NCBI RefSeq assembly: GCF_003182255.1
Contig: NZ_QGTQ01000002.1
Location: 124,001-188,000, forward strand
DNA: 64,000 bases
Direction: 5' to 3'
DNA from: Paenibacillus cellulosilyticus
GTDB lineage: Bacteria > Bacillota > Bacilli > Paenibacillales > Paenibacillaceae
Of the stretch, positions 7,990 to 17,835 are shown in pieces. Each line of letters opens with the position of its first letter. Positions within the stretch are counted from its first letter, which is position 1. A model generated the notes under the pieces. It did not search any database and was not told the origin of the DNA. It was given only the letters and a program-made list of their open reading frames with translations. The position numbers were made by a program, and so were the translations under genes.

Positions 7990-9309
7990 CTATTGCGGTA
8001 ATTTGGAAGGGTCAACAATCGCCCAAAATGCTTGCTTCGCATGCAGCTGTCGATCGAACAACAAAGGAGCGTCTGTCCGCGTAACCGGGAATGTGTTAAG
8101 CCATGAATGCTCGTCCGTAATGCCCCAGAACATAACTCCGCTGAGGATGTCCTTGTTCTCCTTGAAAGCGTCGAACAGCTCGCGATACTTGTCCGCCTGA
8201 CTCCTCAGTACGTACGCAGGAATGTCATCGCCGTAGTCGGAGCGGTCATTCCAAGCATAGAGACTCATATCAAGCTCCGTCACGATGTTATCGAGCCCAA
8301 GCTCGGCAAACTTCTTCATAGAGTCGATAATCGAGAAGACGGAGGGCCCTGCAACGCTAATATGCGTCTGATGACCGACGCCATCGATCGGCACCCCTTT
8401 GTCCAGCATCGACTTCACGAGTTCATACAGACGGTCGCGTTTCGTAATATCGTCCGTGCTGTAATCGTTGATATACAGCTTGATGTCCGGGCCACCTGCT
8501 TCGCGTGCAGCGCGAAATGCCGTCTCGATGAAGTCGACGCCTGCGATTTTGTACCAATTGCTTGCCCGCATGCCATCCGGATCGCCTGGTTCGATAACCT
8601 CATTCACAACATCCCAAGACTTAATATCGTCCTTATAACGCGACACGATGGTGCGCACATGGTTATCTAGACGTTTCAGCAGCAGCTTCTTGTTCGCTTC
8701 CCGCTTTTTCGGGTCCGTCTCGTCCACCATGGAATTGCCGTTCTCATCTTGGAAGAACCACCCGCCTACCTGATTGTGCCAGACGAGCGTATGGAAGCGA
8801 AGCTGCATGCCGTTCTCTTTTGCGAAGGCGACAAGCTTATCTGCATTGGTCCAATTGAAGTTACCCTCCGATGGCTCAATCGCATCGGGCTTCATGACGT
8901 TCTCCGCTACGAGCCAATTGACCTGCTTCTTCAGTAGATCCGCATGCAGACCTGCCGTCTCATCGGGTTCAATCGCAGCGCCTATCGGGAAATAATCCTT
9001 GAACACATCCTTCAGCGATGGGATGTCCATCTCGACGGACGGCGCCGGAGGAGGCTCTGCAGCCGCGACAGTCGCATCCTTCTCTTCCTGTGCCGCAGCG
9101 GCTGCATCTTCGGCTGGCTTCGCAGCATCTGCTTCTGCTGCCGCATCGGTCTTCGAACCATCCTCCGTTTGCTCTGTCGCAGCAGATACTGGCTCGTTCG
9201 AATTCTTGCTGTTTTTGTCCATTTGATTAAGAAATAATACAAGCACTAGAAACACGCAAATAACGATTGTTGCAATAATGATTCCCATCCGTGCAACCGG
9301 ATTGTTCAA
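7990..9309 (-). CDS. Endo-1,4-beta-xylanase, GH10, membrane-anchored
   Basis: 439 residues from the TTG at 9309 (AGAGAGGA upstream). A longer frame from a TTG at 9393 is possible, but it would put 28 charged residues before the membrane segment. Residues ~8-28 are one transmembrane helix. Residues 30-95 are an Ala/Glu/Asp/Pro-rich linker, and the GH10 TIM barrel fills the rest. The acid/base glutamate is in WDVVNE (E237) and the nucleophile in IVTELD (E345); HTLVWHNQ and GHQTHI are the usual substrate-binding strands. It cleaves the xylan backbone at the cell surface. As the last gene of the operon, it supplies oligosaccharides to the SBPs and permeases encoded upstream. The N-terminal anchor rather than a CBM or SLH domain suggests it stays cell-bound. 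Confidence 0.93.
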   Translation of the reverse strand: MNNPVARMGIIIATIVICVFLVLVLFLNQMDKNSKNSNEPVSAATEQTEDGSKTDAAAEADAAKPAEDAAAAAQEEKDATVAAAEPPPAPSVEMDIPSLKDVFKDYFPIGAAIEPDETAGLHADLLKKQVNWLVAENVMKPDAIEPSEGNFNWTNADKLVAFAKENGMQLRFHTLVWHNQVGGWFFQDENGNSMVDETDPKKREANKKLLLKRLDNHVRTIVSRYKDDIKSWDVVNEVIEPGDPDGMRASNWYKIAGVDFIETAFRAAREAGGPDIKLYINDYSTDDITKRDRLYELVKSMLDKGVPIDGVGHQTHISVAGPSVFSIIDSMKKFAELGLDNIVTELDMSLYAWNDRSDYGDDIPAYVLRSQADKYRELFDAFKENKDILSGVMFWGITDEHSWLNTFPVTRTDAPLLFDRQLHAKQAFWAIVDPSKLPQ

Positions 9310-9412
9310 TGGAACCCATCCTCTCTCCTCATCTGCCCTGTCACATAAGGAGGAGCGCCGACAGGTGCGGACCCTAATGGCCTTCTCCCGCAAGCGCTCC
9401 TCTTAACCAAGT

Positions 9413-10363
9413 TTATCCAACAATGCCTGTACGTTCAATGCTTTCAACGAAGTACCGCTGTACGAACAAGTAAATGATGACCAGCGGCAGAATCGCAAGC
9501 AGAATGCCCGTATCCTGCACCATGCTCATATAGAACGGGTCCTTGTTCGTCGCTACGCCGCCTTCCAGCATAATCGATAGATTATGCGGCAGCGAGGACA
9601 GCTGCAGCGACATCACGTTGCTGCTCGTCAGATACGTTGTCGTGAAGAAGCTGTCGTTCCACTGCCAAACGAACGAGAACAGCAGTACGGTCACGATCGC
9701 GGGAGTCGCGTTCGGCAGCATGATACGCCAGAACGTAGTGCCAACGCCTGCGCCATCAATATAAGCCGCTTCCTCCACTTCCTTCGGAATGCCGCGGAAG
9801 AATTGACGGAAGATGAAGATGTACAGGCCTGCCTTAAGCGAGCTTGCCGTCAGAGACGTCAAGACGAACGGCCAATATGAATCCAGCAGGTTGATCGACT
9901 TGCCTCCTGTCAGCAGCGGAATAAGCCCTAGCAGGTTGAAATCCTTCAGGTTCATATAGATCGGAATGAGTATCGTCGTCGGCGGAACGAGAATCGTCAA
10001 TACGACGCCGAAGAACAACAATCCGCTCCCTTTGAATTTCAACCGGGCGAAGGCGTAGCCGGCGAGTGCGCAGGACGCCGCGGTCAGCAGCGTCGTCATC
10101 GTCGACAGCGAGAACGTATTGAGCAGCGTGTGCCAGTAATCCATGATCGAGATGGCTTTCTTGAAGTTATCCCATGAGTAATGCTCCGGTACATAGATGA
10201 CGATCGGCGAATACAGATCGCTCTTATCTTTAATGGCAGTCGAGATCTTCTGCAGAATCGGATACAGGATGACGAAGGACAACCCTGCAATGAGCACGAG
10301 TCGAACGATCGACCAGAGCCCTCGCTTCCACGATTCAATCGACATCAATCGGGCCAATATCAC
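9413..10363 (-). CDS. Carbohydrate ABC transporter permease, MalG type
   Basis: 316 residues from a GTG at 10363, with six predicted membrane helices. The cytoplasmic coupling motif EEAAYIDGAGVGTTFWRIMLP (EAA loop, read from about residue 197) is canonical for CUT1 permeases that dock a MsmX-type ATPase. It pairs with the MalF-type permease immediately upstream (13-bp gap) as the second permease pair of the operon. Substrate is inferred to be xylo-oligosaccharide from the adjacent GH10. No ATPase gene is nearby. Confidence 0.9.
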   Translation of the reverse strand: MILARLMSIESWKRGLWSIVRLVLIAGLSFVILYPILQKISTAIKDKSDLYSPIVIYVPEHYSWDNFKKAISIMDYWHTLLNTFSLSTMTTLLTAASCALAGYAFARLKFKGSGLLFFGVVLTILVPPTTILIPIYMNLKDFNLLGLIPLLTGGKSINLLDSYWPFVLTSLTASSLKAGLYIFIFRQFFRGIPKEVEEAAYIDGAGVGTTFWRIMLPNATPAIVTVLLFSFVWQWNDSFFTTTYLTSSNVMSLQLSSLPHNLSIMLEGGVATNKDPFYMSMVQDTGILLAILPLVIIYLFVQRYFVESIERTGIVG

Positions 10364-10376
10364 ACTCTCACGCTCC

Positions 10377-11288
10377 CTAATCTTGATAGAAGACTCTCTT
10401 CGAGATGATATACGTACTGATCGAGAGAATAATCATAATGGCGATAAAGTACAGCCAAGCCATCGCCGAGCTGAGTCCGAAGTCGAAGCTATTGAAGCCG
10501 GTCGTCTTGATCAGCTCTGTCATCTGACTGCTCGAGAACGAGTCGATGATCGTATAGATGACGTTGACGAGAATAAGCGGACTGACCATCGGAAACGTAA
10601 TTTTCCAGAAGGCTTCGTACCCTGTCGCTCCTTCCATCTTGGACGCTTCGTAGAGCTGAGGCGAGATCGTCTGAATGCCTGCCAGGAAGATTAGAATCTG
10701 CACGCCCGATTGACTGACGATCGTATAAATCCGATCGACCGCTCCTGTCAAATACGCCACAATATTTTCGCTGACGCCGGCCTGCAGCATGAATCGTTCC
10801 ATCTCGAACGTGCCGATGCCGCCGGATGATCCTCCGGAAGCGCTCTGCTGCACAAGCTCTTGAACGAGGCTGTTCATCTCCAGATTGGCGATAACGCCGG
10901 ATGCCAGAATAACCGGCAGGAAGAAGATCGACCTTGCCAGCGCCCGACCGATGAACTTCTGGTTCAGCAGCACAGCCAAGAAAAGGCTGAATATAACGAT
11001 AAGCGGCACATTGACCACCATATTAACGATCGAATCCGTTAACGTCCGGTTGAAGCTGGTGTTTACGGTCAGCGCATTCACGAAATTGTCGAAGCCGATG
11101 AACGTAATCTTCATGCCTTCCGATTTCGCTTCAATGGAGCTGAGGCTGTACCGCAGCGATGTAATTAGCGGCACAAGGAAGAAGAGAAGGAATCCGAGCA
11201 GCCAAGGCAGCACATAGAGGAAGCCCCACAGCGCCTTCTGCTCCGCGTAAGTCCGCTGCTTCATGCCGAGTTTCATTATGGATTTCAA
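10377..11288 (-). CDS. Sugar ABC transporter permease, MalF type
   Basis: 303 residues with six membrane helices. The N-terminal LWGFLYVLPWLLGFLLFF signature and the EAA loop YEASKMEGATGYEAFWKITFP (from ~214) identify a CUT1 permease. A glycine/serine-rich loop (SASGGSSGGIG) sits in the external segment at ~150 and is unusual for the family. Its ATG overlaps the stop codon of the DUF5696 gene (ATGA at 11288-11285), so the two are translationally coupled. Confidence 0.9.
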   Translation of the reverse strand: MKSIMKLGMKQRTYAEQKALWGFLYVLPWLLGFLLFFLVPLITSLRYSLSSIEAKSEGMKITFIGFDNFVNALTVNTSFNRTLTDSIVNMVVNVPLIVIFSLFLAVLLNQKFIGRALARSIFFLPVILASGVIANLEMNSLVQELVQQSASGGSSGGIGTFEMERFMLQAGVSENIVAYLTGAVDRIYTIVSQSGVQILIFLAGIQTISPQLYEASKMEGATGYEAFWKITFPMVSPLILVNVIYTIIDSFSSSQMTELIKTTGFNSFDFGLSSAMAWLYFIAIMIILSISTYIISKRVFYQD

Positions 11289-13855
11289 GATTGCGCACCA
11301 CCCGTCATATAGCTCTCCGCTTCCAGCAGTTTCCCGTCTACCTCAACCTGCGAGCCGTTATAGTTCACAATGACGTAAACCCCGTTCGCATATACCGTCT
11401 TGTACACGCCTTCGCTCAGCTTCTCGTGCGACGCAATCGGTTGATTAGCCACATGCTTAAGCACGTCGTTAACCTCGTGGTAGATGTCTGCCGCCTTATC
11501 CATCCACAGCTCGTAATTCACCGCATACAGTCCATTGTTCTCCGTATCCTTGACCTTATAGTTCGGCTCGTAAATCCACTCGAAATACACGCCCGATCCG
11601 TATTCCAACGATTTCAGAATATACTGCCGCTCATCGGTGTAGGAGGTTAGATTATATGGCGTGCCCGTATAGTTGATATAGCCGCGAATCACCATTTGAT
11701 AGAACGGAATTTCCTCGTCTTCCAGCTTGAAGCTGCTGTTCGACATTGGCGCATCCGTAATATCGGAGAGGAATGGCAGTGCGTATGCATTGCCGCCCTG
11801 CGCCATAATGCTCATGCCGTTCTGACGAATCGTATTCAAGGCAGAGGCCGAGATGTTCTCCGATTCATCGCGGTCCACCTGCTTGCTCTTTCGATAGTCG
11901 CTGTTCAATTGGCTGCCGAGATCGCGGAGCGAAATGCCGCCTGTTTGATAGCTCTTCATGCCATTCACGATGTCGTTCACATAGTCGCCGACGATACTTG
12001 GCGAGACGACATAGGAAGGCGATTTATTGCGATCCCGGCGATTGAGCGCCATATCGAGCGGATACAGCTCGGCAACGACGCCGCGCAGCGTTCGGGAAGC
12101 ATTGGACTTCTCATCGAAATCCGATCCCGTGCTCGCCTCTAGCACTGCTACATCCGGGAACAACGAAACGCCATGCTCCTGTGCATAAGCGACAAGACTC
12201 TTCAGTCCCTTGCTTCCGCCTACTGCATCGTCAACCGAAATATGATCCGGCACCTTATGATCGAGACCGCCGTTGAACCATCCCGCGTATTTGAGCTTAA
12301 TGTTCGCAATATCGCGTGCTTGAACCTGGCTGATCATATCCTGCGCCTGCTTAAACGTCGTGAGCGATTCCAACGAAGTATAAGGAATGCCGATGAAATG
12401 CTTATCCTTCGCAATGCTTCCTACGAGCTGCAAGTAGAACGGAACAGCCTCCGACTTCGTTTCCTTCGTTTCCTTCGCTTCCGTCTGCTTCGCCGGCAGC
12501 CCGTCATGCTTCTCCAGATATTGCTGATAGTACTTCGCCATCCCTGAATAGCTTGCATCGCTGCCATTCAGGAACGCATATCGCACCGTCAAGTCCGTCT
12601 TCAGAGGATCCTCTTGAAAATGCGGCAGCGTCCGCTCCTGGCTGTTCGCCGTCAGCGTAACCAGTCCTTTGTTCGTCAGCGTGAACGACGGATAGACATA
12701 GTTGTAGCCGTTCAGCTTGCCGCTGATGTCCGCATTGACTGCTGCAACGGCCGCTCCTTCTTCAATAATCCCGAGAAGCGCTCCATGATTCTTAATAATG
12801 CCGAATACCGGCAGCCTTACAGCCTGCTCGTAGCTCGCGTCCTCGACCGTCTTCGTCGTCAGATCGTCGCCGTACACCAGCTGCTGATAAGCCGGATATT
12901 GGGTTTTTCCGTTGTTGAAATGAATGAGCGAGCCCGATCCATCAGGCACGAACAACGAGCCCTGTTCGTCTTTCCCGCCTGCGCCGAAGAAGCTCAGCAG
13001 CGAGATCGTCGCGATCGGATAGGCGCTAGGCGCATGAATATCCGCTTGCGGCACTTTGACGATTAGGCTGTCGCCATCCAGCGTGTACTCGATGGATGCG
13101 AAGAATATACGTGGCACAACCTTGTCTTGCGTGAAGCCAAGCTCTTGCATATCCTTCTCCAGATCTTCTTCGGTATAGCCGGCATCCTCGAACGCCTTGA
13201 ACGCACGGTCCAGCTGAAGACCGTTCAGCGCGGAATCATTGCGATCGTAGGTGCCTTTGTCGGCATTCTCTTTGTACGCGATGCCCAGCGCGCGTTTGCC
13301 CGTCTTGTCGAGCTTATCGGACAGCTCCTTGAAGCGTGCCTCGCTTAACATGAGAGGCAGATCAGCGGCAGATTTCTTGGCCGTACCGAATTCATAGGTT
13401 ACTTTGATCCCATTATCAATCGATTCATACTTGACCTGCTTGTATGAAACGCTGTCCGTGAACGTATTAATGGTGTTCGATTGCCCGAAGTTGTTGTAGT
13501 ATTCGATGTTCAACTGCGCGGACAGCAGCGCTTTATTTACGCCTTGCGCAGTCGAGTCTTTGTCTCTCTCTGCCGGATTGCTGTACCAAATCTCACCCGA
13601 CTGCTTATTCATAACGGCGATCGTGCCTGTCTGATCGTCGACGAATAAGGCCAACCGATCGTTCTGACTGATCCCCTTCATCCCGGCGACCCGATTGTCG
13701 CTGAACGTATTGCTAAGCTGAGATCCCGATTTGAAGGCAGCGACGTATTGCTCCATCTCGTCATTCTGCGCTGCTGTCTGCGAGCCGGAACAGCCTGCAA
13801 GGACAAGGCCGACCAGCAGCGTTAGGCATAGCAAGGCATTGCGGGCCATGCTCAT
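11285..13855 (-). CDS. DUF5696 family large lipoprotein
   Basis: 856 residues. Lipoprotein signal LLCLTLLVGLVLAGCSGS with the lipid-carrying Cys at ~22. The rest matches my memory of DUF5696 proteins, which in Paenibacillaceae sit between two pairs of sugar permeases. The visible architecture is an N-terminal beta-rich region (DRLALFVDDQTGTIAVMNKQ), then from about 480 a region of the TIM-barrel kind (YAGWFNGGLDHK, VSLFPDVAVLE, GGISLRDLGS), which resembles glycosidase-like folds but without a catalytic pair I can name. It is anchored outside the membrane. The role is unknown; context suggests polysaccharide binding or processing with the transporter. Confidence 0.85.
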   Translation of the reverse strand: MSMARNALLCLTLLVGLVLAGCSGSQTAAQNDEMEQYVAAFKSGSQLSNTFSDNRVAGMKGISQNDRLALFVDDQTGTIAVMNKQSGEIWYSNPAERDKDSTAQGVNKALLSAQLNIEYYNNFGQSNTINTFTDSVSYKQVKYESIDNGIKVTYEFGTAKKSAADLPLMLSEARFKELSDKLDKTGKRALGIAYKENADKGTYDRNDSALNGLQLDRAFKAFEDAGYTEEDLEKDMQELGFTQDKVVPRIFFASIEYTLDGDSLIVKVPQADIHAPSAYPIATISLLSFFGAGGKDEQGSLFVPDGSGSLIHFNNGKTQYPAYQQLVYGDDLTTKTVEDASYEQAVRLPVFGIIKNHGALLGIIEEGAAVAAVNADISGKLNGYNYVYPSFTLTNKGLVTLTANSQERTLPHFQEDPLKTDLTVRYAFLNGSDASYSGMAKYYQQYLEKHDGLPAKQTEAKETKETKSEAVPFYLQLVGSIAKDKHFIGIPYTSLESLTTFKQAQDMISQVQARDIANIKLKYAGWFNGGLDHKVPDHISVDDAVGGSKGLKSLVAYAQEHGVSLFPDVAVLEASTGSDFDEKSNASRTLRGVVAELYPLDMALNRRDRNKSPSYVVSPSIVGDYVNDIVNGMKSYQTGGISLRDLGSQLNSDYRKSKQVDRDESENISASALNTIRQNGMSIMAQGGNAYALPFLSDITDAPMSNSSFKLEDEEIPFYQMVIRGYINYTGTPYNLTSYTDERQYILKSLEYGSGVYFEWIYEPNYKVKDTENNGLYAVNYELWMDKAADIYHEVNDVLKHVANQPIASHEKLSEGVYKTVYANGVYVIVNYNGSQVEVDGKLLEAESYMTGGAQS

Positions 13856-13872
13856 TTCCCCTCCTCCTCTCT

Positions 13873-14499
13873 CTATCTCCTCAGTGCAAGCTCTTTATAG
13901 ACCACGTTAACGAACGATACCATTTGCTGCGTCAGGCTGAAGAACAGCAGGCAGATGAACGCAATGAAGCCCATTGCCACAACCGTCAGCAGAATCATGC
14001 CGATCGTCTTGGATGGCGAGTATTGGTGGATCGTCATATTCCCTACGAATAAAAGGAACAACGACCAGAACACGGCGAAGCTGCTGAAGAAATAATAGAA
14101 AGCCGTTTCCTGCAAAGAGATGACCTTGCTAAGCCAAATCCATGGAAAGTTTATGACGATCAACGGCACGAGCGCGAAGCAGGTCGAAGTGAAAATGTCG
14201 ACGAATCTCCCTTCGCCGTTCATCAGCGTTGTCAGCGACCAGTTCGCCACGCACCAGAATAGAACCGGAACGACCACATAAGCGATCTCCATTAGCGAGT
14301 TCATGTCATCGGGATTCATAATATTGACAATAAAACCGCTGTATTCAGAGCTTAGAATGTTCGTAATGATTAGCAGGAACAAAATGACGAACGAAATAAT
14401 GACGTTATTTCGCTGCGTACGATCGTACTTTAAATCCCAAAAGCCATTAAAGGGATGCATGATGATATAGAACGGATATTTAATCAACTCACGATTCAA
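13873..14499 (-). CDS. Yip1 family integral membrane protein
   Basis: About 208 residues. A GTG at 14508 touches the GAGGGG ribosome site, so the TTG at 14499 (spacing 8) is the better start. Five hydrophobic segments follow an N-terminal FYIIMHPFNGFWDLKYD, the recurrent start of bacterial Yip1 proteins. The start lies within the 3' end of the NHL-TPR gene (about 10-20 bp overlap), showing coupling. Function unknown. It always appears with the NHL-repeat and DUF5696 partners in this type of operon as far as I recall, suggesting a membrane complex. Confidence 0.82.
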   Translation of the reverse strand: MNRELIKYPFYIIMHPFNGFWDLKYDRTQRNNVIISFVILFLLIITNILSSEYSGFIVNIMNPDDMNSLMEIAYVVVPVLFWCVANWSLTTLMNGEGRFVDIFTSTCFALVPLIVINFPWIWLSKVISLQETAFYYFFSSFAVFWSLFLLFVGNMTIHQYSPSKTIGMILLTVVAMGFIAFICLLFFSLTQQMVSFVNVVYKELALRR

Positions 14500-15961
14500 T
14501 CGAAACACCCCTCATTCTGCGCAGCTTCTTCCTCTTCCACAGCACTCTTCCGATGAATGCCGCGATGATAACAACAACGATTCCCGTCATAATGGTTGGG
14601 AAATGCTCTCTGAGCACCTGCTTGCGATAGAGCAGGAAGGCCTTCGAATAGTTGCCGCGATCATAGCTTTCTTCAAAATAGTGCAAGGCTTCTTTGTATT
14701 CTCCTTTGCGAAGAAGGGACTTGCCGATGCCGGAATAGGCGAATTCGAGATTGGCATTCATATTGATCGTTTTGTTATAGAGCTCGAATGCCTTCTCTTC
14801 GTCTCCGCGATAATAGGCGCGAGTAGCTTCGTTCAAGGTGCGCCCGTATTCGGTCGACTTGAATACGGTAATCTCGCCGAACGCTTTGTCCAGCACGAGG
14901 AAGTCATCGCCGACGCGCTCAATGGCGACAGGCGTTTTGAACTGTCCGAGTTGGTTTCCGATTCCGCCGAAGACGTACATGAAGTGGCCGTCGCCGTTGT
15001 AGGTAAACACCCTGCCCCTAGAGCCGTCGAGAACGGAATAGATTTCGCTGTGCGTCACATCGATGTCCGTCAGCCGGGCAGGCCCTTGCTCCGTTGTATA
15101 CCGAATATCGCCCTTCGGGTTGAAGTAGCCCGTTCTGCGCAAAATGTCGTTGCCCTGCGCATTCAGCTTCTTGATCGTATCGCCCCACACATCGCCGTTC
15201 GTCGCATAGATGAATCCTTCATCGTTAATATCCAGATTCGTGAACTCCGTCGGGGTGAACATGACCATCTGACTCCGCTGCGCCCTTGTCGACAGCCGTT
15301 TCCACAGCAGCTCCGTAGGGTCGACCTTCACTCTGTTCGCACCGATGAACGAGGTGAAATCGCCGTTCTGATTGAACTCCATGAAACCGTCGAATACGCC
15401 GACAGACATGACGTAAATACGATGTGCCTGATCTGCGATGACGCGCACCGGCTGGAACTTGAAGTTCGCGTTAAGCAAATCGGACTGCGGCGGGTCGATG
15501 ACCTTGATGACGCTAAGGTTCGCATCCAGCTCGACAACGCGTTGATTGCCGGTATCCGCTACGATCAGCTGCTTCTGGGGTGTCACGAACAAGCCTTGCG
15601 GATTGTTGAACGTCTCCTGCTTCCCGTCACGCATAAAGGAATCGATGATACGAATTAACTTGAACTGACTATCGAACACAACGACTCGATTGTTGCCGGA
15701 ATCAAGCACATAGATTTGATTGTCCGGCGTTACATGCAGATCGCTCGGATCCTTCAGCGCTCCGATGCCCAGCTCCTTGCCGTCCAATACGGTTGTAGCT
15801 TTGTAGGCCGCAGGTGCGGCAACCGTTCTTCCCCAGAATGAATAGTTGTAGGAAGACGCGCCGGTATCTGCGTATGCAAGCGTTCCACCCAAGCTGGCGC
15901 CGATCAGACAGCACAGCGCAGTCAAGAGTAGAACTCTCCATGTGTGTTTGCTCTTACGCAT
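14489..15961 (-). CDS. NHL-repeat beta-propeller protein with TPRs and C-terminal membrane anchor
   Basis: 490 residues. Signal peptide at ~10-30 (LLLTALCCLIGASLGGTLAYA). Residues ~60-370 are NHL/YncE-type blades (DLHVTPDNQIYVLDSGNNRVVVFD, GLFVTPQKQLIVADTGNQRVVELD, read in pieces). Residues ~375-440 hold tetratricopeptide-like helices (YYRGDEEKAFELYNKTINM, YSGIGKSLLRKGEYKEALHYF). A transmembrane helix (IMTGIVVVIIAAFIGRVLW) near 460-478 is followed by a basic tail. It is an outward-facing propeller tethered to the membrane, perhaps a scaffold or sensor next to the permeases (inference). Confidence 0.85.
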   Translation of the reverse strand: MRKSKHTWRVLLLTALCCLIGASLGGTLAYADTGASSYNYSFWGRTVAAPAAYKATTVLDGKELGIGALKDPSDLHVTPDNQIYVLDSGNNRVVVFDSQFKLIRIIDSFMRDGKQETFNNPQGLFVTPQKQLIVADTGNQRVVELDANLSVIKVIDPPQSDLLNANFKFQPVRVIADQAHRIYVMSVGVFDGFMEFNQNGDFTSFIGANRVKVDPTELLWKRLSTRAQRSQMVMFTPTEFTNLDINDEGFIYATNGDVWGDTIKKLNAQGNDILRRTGYFNPKGDIRYTTEQGPARLTDIDVTHSEIYSVLDGSRGRVFTYNGDGHFMYVFGGIGNQLGQFKTPVAIERVGDDFLVLDKAFGEITVFKSTEYGRTLNEATRAYYRGDEEKAFELYNKTINMNANLEFAYSGIGKSLLRKGEYKEALHYFEESYDRGNYSKAFLLYRKQVLREHFPTIMTGIVVVIIAAFIGRVLWKRKKLRRMRGVSIES

Positions 15962-15978
15962 CGTCCAATTCTCCTCCT

Positions 15979-16854
15979 CTACTCTTTCATCCCGGAAGTC
16001 GCCATCGTCTGAATGACGTTGCTCTGCGAAATGATGAAGAGCGTGATCGGAACGATCATTAAGATGAGCGCGACCGCGGCGCCGACGCCGGCTCGCGCGA
16101 TGCCTCCGGCCGTAATCTGTCCCAGCGCATAGTGCAGCGTCTTCAGGTTCTCGCTGTAGATGAAGTTGCCGCCGTCAGATCCCCACAGCGCCGGGAACTG
16201 AAGAATCATGAGCGTCAGCCATGCCGGCTTCACGTTCGGCATGACGATCTGCGCATAAATCCGATATTCGCTGGCACCGTCAATCTTCGCCGCTTCAAGC
16301 AGCGCATCCGGAATTTGCTCCATGAACTGTTTCATCAGAAACAGGCCTAGCGGGAACGCAAGCGACGGTATAATGATCGATGCATGCGTATTAATCCAAC
16401 CTAGCCACGACATCACCATGTAGTTCGGGATCGCGGTGACGTGGCCCGTGAACATCAGTGACATAACGACGATGGAGAACAGCACTTTGGAGCCTGGGAA
16501 ACGGAATTTCGCCAGTGGATAGGCAGCTGCCGACGCCAGAATGATATGGCCGACTGTCCCAACAATCGTAATGAACAGCGTATTGACGATATAACGCGAC
16601 AGCGGCACCCATGAGTTGCCCATGAGAGCAACCAAGTCATAGAAGTTATCCGTCGTCGGATTGCGTACGAAGAAACGCGGCGGAAAAATGAATAGTTCAT
16701 CCAGCGGCTTGAACGCATTGTTGATCGCATAGACGAGCGGCAGCACCATAAAGGCGCCGAAAACCGCTAAGAACAAGAATAGGATGAAGCTGACGGTGAA
16801 AGAGCGATTCAGCTTCCTTGGCGCACGCAAGGCGCCTAATGTTTTGGCTGCCAT
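15979..16854 (-). CDS. Carbohydrate ABC transporter permease, MalG type
   Basis: 291 residues with six membrane helices. The EAA loop LLEAAKIDGASEYRIYAQIVMP is at about 195. ATG at 16854 with GGGGAG upstream, only four bp after the partner MalF-type gene. It forms the first permease pair of the xylanase operon. It differs clearly from the MalG-type at 9413, so the two pairs are not a recent duplication. Confidence 0.9.
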   Translation of the reverse strand: MAAKTLGALRAPRKLNRSFTVSFILFLFLAVFGAFMVLPLVYAINNAFKPLDELFIFPPRFFVRNPTTDNFYDLVALMGNSWVPLSRYIVNTLFITIVGTVGHIILASAAAYPLAKFRFPGSKVLFSIVVMSLMFTGHVTAIPNYMVMSWLGWINTHASIIIPSLAFPLGLFLMKQFMEQIPDALLEAAKIDGASEYRIYAQIVMPNVKPAWLTLMILQFPALWGSDGGNFIYSENLKTLHYALGQITAGGIARAGVGAAVALILMIVPITLFIISQSNVIQTMATSGMKE

Positions 16855-16858
16855 CTGG

Positions 16859-17818
16859 TCACTCCCCTACCCTTCTCAGCAGTTTCTGCGTCAGCATGTT
16901 CGTACCGAGCATGATAACGAACAGAACGGTCGCAATGGCGGACGCGTAACCCATTTCGAAGCGAATGGTGCCGTAGTCCATCAAGTGCGTGACAATCGTA
17001 TGACCGGCATAGTTGACGCTCGGGAAGCCCGCTAACGCAATCGAGATGTCAGCTACGGCGAACGAGCCGGTTATTTGCATGACGGCACCGAACATAAGCT
17101 GCGGACGCATCGACGGCAACGTAATGAACCACAGCTCCTGCCAGCGGTTGCGGATGCCGTCGATCGCGCCTGCTTCGATTATCGATTTATCGATCGTCTG
17201 CAAACCCGCGATGAAGGCCAGGAAGCTCGTGCCGAGGCTTAGCCACAGCTGCACGATCATGATGATCGGCAGGATGTACTTCTCGTTCGTCAGCCACTGG
17301 ATCGGCTCGAGGATGAAGCCCCATTTGATCAAGAAGCCATTCAAGTAACCATAGCGATCACCGGAGAAGACGATAAGCCAAATGAAGAAGACGTTGCCTG
17401 AAATCGATGGCGCATAGAACACGAGCGTCATGATAGCTCTCACCTTAGGCGAGAGCTCATTGATGATCCACGCGAATAAGAAGCAGGCAATATAACTGAT
17501 TGGGCCGCTGAAGACCGCGAAGAGAAACGTATTCCTCATTGCGATCATGAACACGTCATCGTTAAGCAGCAACCGTGAATAGTTCTGCCAGCCGATGAAG
17601 CGAGGAAACTCAAGCATATTGAAGTAGAAGAAGCTGAGCGTGATTGAAATAACGACTGGAATAACGGTGAAAGCAAAGAAAATTAGCATGTAGGGACTCA
17701 TCAGAATGTAATAATGCTTATTTTTCTTCAGCTCACGCATCAGATTGGCCAGCTTCGAATGCTTCTTCGGATGGACGAGGTCAGTTGAGACAGCGGGACT
17801 GATTGTTTCGGCTTGCAT
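16859..17818 (-). CDS. Sugar ABC transporter permease, MalF type
   Basis: 319 residues. A cytoplasmic N-terminal extension (HPKKHSKLANLMRELKKNKHY) is followed by six membrane helices beginning YILMSPYMLIFFAFTVIPV. The EAA loop is IIEAGAIDGIRNRWQELWFITLP (from ~218). The gene sits between the giant CBM-SBP gene and its MalG partner with short spacers, so it is probably the channel served by the large SBP. Confidence 0.9.
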   Translation of the reverse strand: MQAETISPAVSTDLVHPKKHSKLANLMRELKKNKHYYILMSPYMLIFFAFTVIPVVISITLSFFYFNMLEFPRFIGWQNYSRLLLNDDVFMIAMRNTFLFAVFSGPISYIACFLFAWIINELSPKVRAIMTLVFYAPSISGNVFFIWLIVFSGDRYGYLNGFLIKWGFILEPIQWLTNEKYILPIIMIVQLWLSLGTSFLAFIAGLQTIDKSIIEAGAIDGIRNRWQELWFITLPSMRPQLMFGAVMQITGSFAVADISIALAGFPSVNYAGHTIVTHLMDYGTIRFEMGYASAIATVLFVIMLGTNMLTQKLLRRVGE

Positions 17819-17835
17819 CGCATTCCACCCCCTAA

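Noticed and set aside
14603-15658. Long plus-strand frame opposite the NHL-TPR gene (and similar long frames opposite the other sugar genes)
   Set aside because: Antisense frames are common in high-GC coding DNA. This one has no ribosome site and lies wholly within a gene with clear domain structure.
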